From Suilimivivens sp964458255 (GTDB taxonomy: Bacteria; Bacillota; Clostridia; Lachnospirales; Lachnospiraceae): a DNA stretch of 24,421 nucleotides. The first letter of the stretch is position 1. Each line of letters opens with the position of its first letter. A program made the position numbers and the translations under genes. This document shows positions 21,829-24,421 of the stretch, piece after piece. The notes below the pieces were generated by a model. That model was not told the origin of the DNA and ran no database searches. It saw nothing but the letters and a program-made list of their open reading frames with translations. The stretch is taken from assembly GCA_964458255.1 (NCBI GenBank), contig CAYWHY010000022.1, positions 1 to 24,421 of the forward strand, written 5' to 3'.

Positions 21829-22992
21829 TTACAGTACTGCCGGGCCGTCACCGATTTCTACTACATAAAAGTCAGCCGCGTAACCGATTTTTGCAAGATA
21901 AGCTTCTCCTACCTGTTTCCTGAAATTTTCGATTGCTTCATCTTTCACGATACTTACGGTACAACCGCCAAAACCTGCACCTGTCATACGGGAACCGATA
22001 ACACCATCTACCTTCCAGGCTTCTTCTACCAAAGTATCAAGTTCAATACCTGTTACTTCATAGTCGTCTCTTAAGGATATATGAGAAGCATTCATCAGCT
22101 GTCCGAACAGTTCAATATCATTTGCTTCCAGGGCAGCCACTGCCTTTAAGGTTCTCTGGTTTTCATATACAGCATGTTTTGCACGCCTTACTCTTGTTTC
22201 ATCTTTGATGGCATATTTGTATTCTTCAAACTGCTCTTCTGACAGATTGCCAAGACCCTGCACATCAATGACTGTCTGAAGCTCTGCCAAAGCCGTTTCA
22301 CATTCACTTCTTCTTTCATTATACTTAGAATCACCCAGTCCGCGCTTCTTGTTACTGCATGCAATAACAATCTTTGCCCCCTCTAATTTAACAGGTGCAT
22401 ATGTATAGGATAAATCTGCCGTATCAAGGAAAATCGCATGATCTTTTTTACCCATGGCAATCGCAAACTGATCCATGATACCACAGTTTACACCGTTGAA
22501 ATTATTCTCGGAAAATTGTCCGATTAATGCCAAATCCTGATTGCTTACGTCAAAACCAAAGAAATCTCTGAGGATAGCACCTGTCAGCACTTCTACGGAC
22601 GCGGAAGAAGATAATCCGGAACCATTCGGAATATTTCCGTTTAACAGAATATCCATGCCGCAGGGAATCTTAAATCCTCTCTCACCGAAAGCCCACATAA
22701 CTCCCTTCGGATAATTGGTCCAGTCAGCTTCCTTCTCCGGCTTAATATTTTCAATGTCAGATTCGATTACACCGAGCTGTTCAAAGTTCATGGAATAAAA
22801 TCTAAGCTTCTTATCATCTCTTTTTCTTGCTACGGCATATGTGCCGATTGTCAGTGCACAGGGAAATACATGACCCGCATTGTAGTCGGTATGTTCACCG
22901 ATTAAATTCACTCTGCCGGGTGCAAAAAATACCTTAACCCCTTCTGTGTCCCCAAATACTTCTTCAAATTTCTTTAAAACTGTTTCCTTCAT
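21829..22992 (-). CDS. galK: Galactokinase
   Basis: GHMP kinase that phosphorylates galactose at C1, the first committed Leloir step. All three family motifs are present: GRVNLIGEHTDYNAGHVFP (galactokinase signature), the ATP loop NGSGLSSSASVE, and near the C terminus GSRMTGAGFGGCTVSIV. I start it at 22992 (MKETVLKKF, 387 residues, the usual length), with GGAGG 8 bases upstream. The frame is open to 23049, but that stretch contains the ribosome binding site and the promoter. It is the first gene of galK-galT and lies 91 bp downstream of an AraC regulator on the same strand, which probably controls it. Confidence 0.97.
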   Translation of the reverse strand: MKETVLKKFEEVFGDTEGVKVFFAPGRVNLIGEHTDYNAGHVFPCALTIGTYAVARKRDDKKLRFYSMNFEQLGVIESDIENIKPEKEADWTNYPKGVMWAFGERGFKIPCGMDILLNGNIPNGSGLSSSASVEVLTGAILRDFFGFDVSNQDLALIGQFSENNFNGVNCGIMDQFAIAMGKKDHAIFLDTADLSYTYAPVKLEGAKIVIACSNKKRGLGDSKYNERRSECETALAELQTVIDVQGLGNLSEEQFEEYKYAIKDETRVRRAKHAVYENQRTLKAVAALEANDIELFGQLMNASHISLRDDYEVTGIELDTLVEEAWKVDGVIGSRMTGAGFGGCTVSIVKDEAIENFRKQVGEAYLAKIGYAADFYVVEIGDGPAVL

Positions 22993-23023
22993 TTGCTTAA
23001 CCTCCACCATGATAGATATTCTA

Positions 23024-23066
23024 ATTATAAAAAATGTATCCTTTAACAACTATATCAGTTTGTTGT
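23024..23066 (-). promoter_or_regulatory. galK promoter with adjacent inverted-repeat operator candidate
   Basis: A perfect minus-strand -10 TATAAT (23024-23029) lies 31 bp before the galK ATG, but the -35 position is poor (TAGTTG at 17 bases). Directly over and upstream of it is ACAAC-N11-GTTGT (23046-23066). A weak -35 beside a dyad fits an activator-dependent promoter, plausibly served by the neighbouring AraC protein. A second, poorly spaced option is TTGACT (23074-23079) with TATAGT at 19 bases. Confidence 0.5.
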
Positions 23067-23083
23067 AAATACCAGTCAAAATG

Positions 23084-23986
23084 TTAACTGTTCCATTTGT
23101 TCACCTGATTGATAAAGTCTTCTATCTGCTTTAAATATTCCTTATTTCTTCTGGTTTCACCTTTTTGCATTTCTTTACGGTAAGCAGAAGGCGACATTTT
23201 TTTCATCTGCCTGAATGATTTGGTAAAAACAAGAGGATCCGTATATCCGCAGGAAAGTGCAATACTTTCAATCGGAAGTGATGTAAGCTGCAAAAGCTCT
23301 GTCGCCTTGGTAATCCTAAAAGTAGACAAAAACTGTTGCGGCGACATACCCATTGCCTCATGAAAAAGCGTATACAAATAGCTTCTGTTAATGCTCACAT
23401 ATTCTGCCACATCTGTGATCTTAATCGGATTGCAGTAATTGCTCTGAATAAATTCTACCGCACGCCTCACGTAATGGTCCGCCCTGCTGCTTTCTCCGGG
23501 CTCCTCTGTGAAAGAGCCTTCCGCTATAAGGGACAAAAACAGTTGGAGCTGTCCGTTTCTCCGAAGCGCATTAGCCGCTCCCGAGGTATTGTGCTCCATC
23601 ATATCCTTTACGGCCTCATAAAGCTCTTTTTCTTTTTCTGATTTAAAAACGGGACTTGCCATAGTAAGTCCCATTGACTTTACCAAATCGGGAGCGAGCG
23701 AACCGTCAAAGCCTACCCATACATAAGTCCACGGGTCCTCCTCGTCTGCCTGATAAAAAGCAAGCTCATTGGGCGGTATCAAAAAACCATATCCCTGCTC
23801 TAACGGATACTCTTTGCCACCGATAGAAAATTTGCCCTTGCCACTCAATACAAAATGTATCAGATAATGCGGTTTAATGGCGGGTCCGAAGCTGTGAAGC
23901 GGCTCTGTGCGCGACAGTCCGCAGCAATTTACAAATAAACTTCCGTCTTTCCCTTTGACAAATTCAAGTTTATACGCCTTCTCCAT
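23084..23986 (-). CDS. AraC family transcriptional regulator
   Basis: 300 residues. Residues 8-110 are a cupin-like sugar-sensing domain (HYLIHFVLSGKGKFSIGG, then EQGYGFLIPPNE and DPWTYVWVGFDG), the form found in MsmR/RafR-type regulators of carbohydrate genes. Residues 172-275 carry two helix-turn-helix units: ITDVAEYVSINRSYLYTLF and the AraC signature SIALSCGYTDPLVFTKSFRQ followed by MSPSAYRK. It overlaps the upstream ORF by 17 bases, so the two are cotranscribed and coupled. Position 91 bp ahead of galK-galT suggests that it activates galactose use; this is inference. The start has AAAGG 8 bases upstream. Confidence 0.93.
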   Translation of the reverse strand: MEKAYKLEFVKGKDGSLFVNCCGLSRTEPLHSFGPAIKPHYLIHFVLSGKGKFSIGGKEYPLEQGYGFLIPPNELAFYQADEEDPWTYVWVGFDGSLAPDLVKSMGLTMASPVFKSEKEKELYEAVKDMMEHNTSGAANALRRNGQLQLFLSLIAEGSFTEEPGESSRADHYVRRAVEFIQSNYCNPIKITDVAEYVSINRSYLYTLFHEAMGMSPQQFLSTFRITKATELLQLTSLPIESIALSCGYTDPLVFTKSFRQMKKMSPSAYRKEMQKGETRRNKEYLKQIEDFINQVNKWNS

Positions 23987-24421
23987 GAATCGTTACCTTT
24001 TCCTCGGCTGCATCATAGGTAAGATGCAAAGTCACACCTTCTTCTGTATATTCTGCTACAGGAAGAGTCAGTTCATATTTCACGCCCTCTGCATTTACAA
24101 GTTCTAAAATCCAGGGGGTTTCGTCCACATCTCTTTGTACCATAAGACCTGTCATGGTTTGTCCCTGCACTAATGGTGTCAAATCCTCAAGCACATTCAC
24201 CTGATTGCTGTAATCACCTTTTTCATATAATTTAACAGACGATATGGCAAAGCCGGTTTCATTCACAACAGTAACCGGAATCGGTACAAGCACCGCTGCT
24301 TCCTCTTCTTCCTTAATATTGTTAAGTGTGACATGAAATTTCTCATAGGATGCAATCATTGAATCCATAATCTGAATCAGCATATCAATTTCTTCATCCT
24401 TCATCTCATTCAGATTGTAAG
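23970..24421 (-). CDS. Protein of unknown function, 5' end beyond the window
   Basis: I do not recognise it. The frame is open to the window edge; an ATG at 24404 lacks a good ribosome binding site and the codons before it (ending YNLNE) read like coding sequence, so the start probably lies outside. About 150 residues are visible: a helical N-terminal part (EIDMLIQIMDSMIASYEKF), an acidic linker, then an apparently beta-rich domain (VPIPVTVVNETGFAISSVKL ... PWILELVNAEGVKYELTL) ending VTIHGEGV. No membrane segment is seen. Its last 17 bases overlap the start of the AraC gene, implying cotranscription and perhaps a shared function. Confidence 0.7.
   Translation of the reverse strand, partial: YNLNEMKDEEIDMLIQIMDSMIASYEKFHVTLNNIKEEEEAAVLVPIPVTVVNETGFAISSVKLYEKGDYSNQVNVLEDLTPLVQGQTMTGLMVQRDVDETPWILELVNAEGVKYELTLPVAEYTEEGVTLHLTYDAAEEKVTIHGEGV

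Overview
The window reads as chromosomal DNA from a low-to-moderate GC, spore-forming Clostridia, most likely Lachnospiraceae. This rests on an HrcA/CIRCE heat-shock operon, a spmB sporulation gene, a split transketolase, a 504-residue Firmicutes-type GalT, and a stand-alone AICAR transformylase paired with an archaeal-type IMP cyclohydrolase. Nearly every gene lies on the minus strand. The exceptions are a DUF885 metallopeptidase-like gene at 13935-15800 and a transposase remnant near 5440.

Right-to-left in the direction of transcription, the blocks are: (i) an unrecognised protein cut by the window edge, an AraC regulator and galK-galT (24421-20276), ending in a terminator whose left arm can also pair with the ribosome binding site of the next gene, a B12-binding-type radical SAM protein; (ii) spmB and a soluble zinc-binding (CZB) chemoreceptor-like protein; (iii) a membrane-anchored Mrr-type nuclease-like protein whose 3' end overlaps the convergent DUF885 gene by 68 bp; (iv) a pentose-phosphate operon of transketolase N-half, C-half and rpe; (v) map with a SEC-C zinc motif; (vi) a ZTP (pfl) riboswitch with an overlapping terminator, controlling purO and the AICAR formyltransferase gene; (vii) a 757-residue protein with a degenerate cyclic-nucleotide-binding fold; (viii) an IS remnant, an aminotransferase, a broken small ORF at an assembly gap, and uppP; (ix) a Lys/Ala-rich DUF6465-like protein; (x) hrcA-grpE-dnaK behind a perfect CIRCE operator.

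The best-supported regulatory unit is the ZTP riboswitch. The last two steps of IMP synthesis, normally one bifunctional PurH, are split here into two unrelated-origin enzymes, and the RNA upstream senses the precursor (ZMP/ZTP) that they consume. The aptamer's conserved 3' strand is also the left arm of an intrinsic terminator, so ligand binding should switch the genes on.

The 100 N at 3975-4074 is flanked by two identical 55-base copies. This looks like an unresolved k-mer overlap between contigs rather than a biological repeat. Most of the window is ordinary housekeeping. The parts worth a second look are the riboswitch/split-purH unit, the possible RNA switch ahead of the radical SAM gene, the large cNBD-like protein, and the start-codon inverted repeat at spmB.
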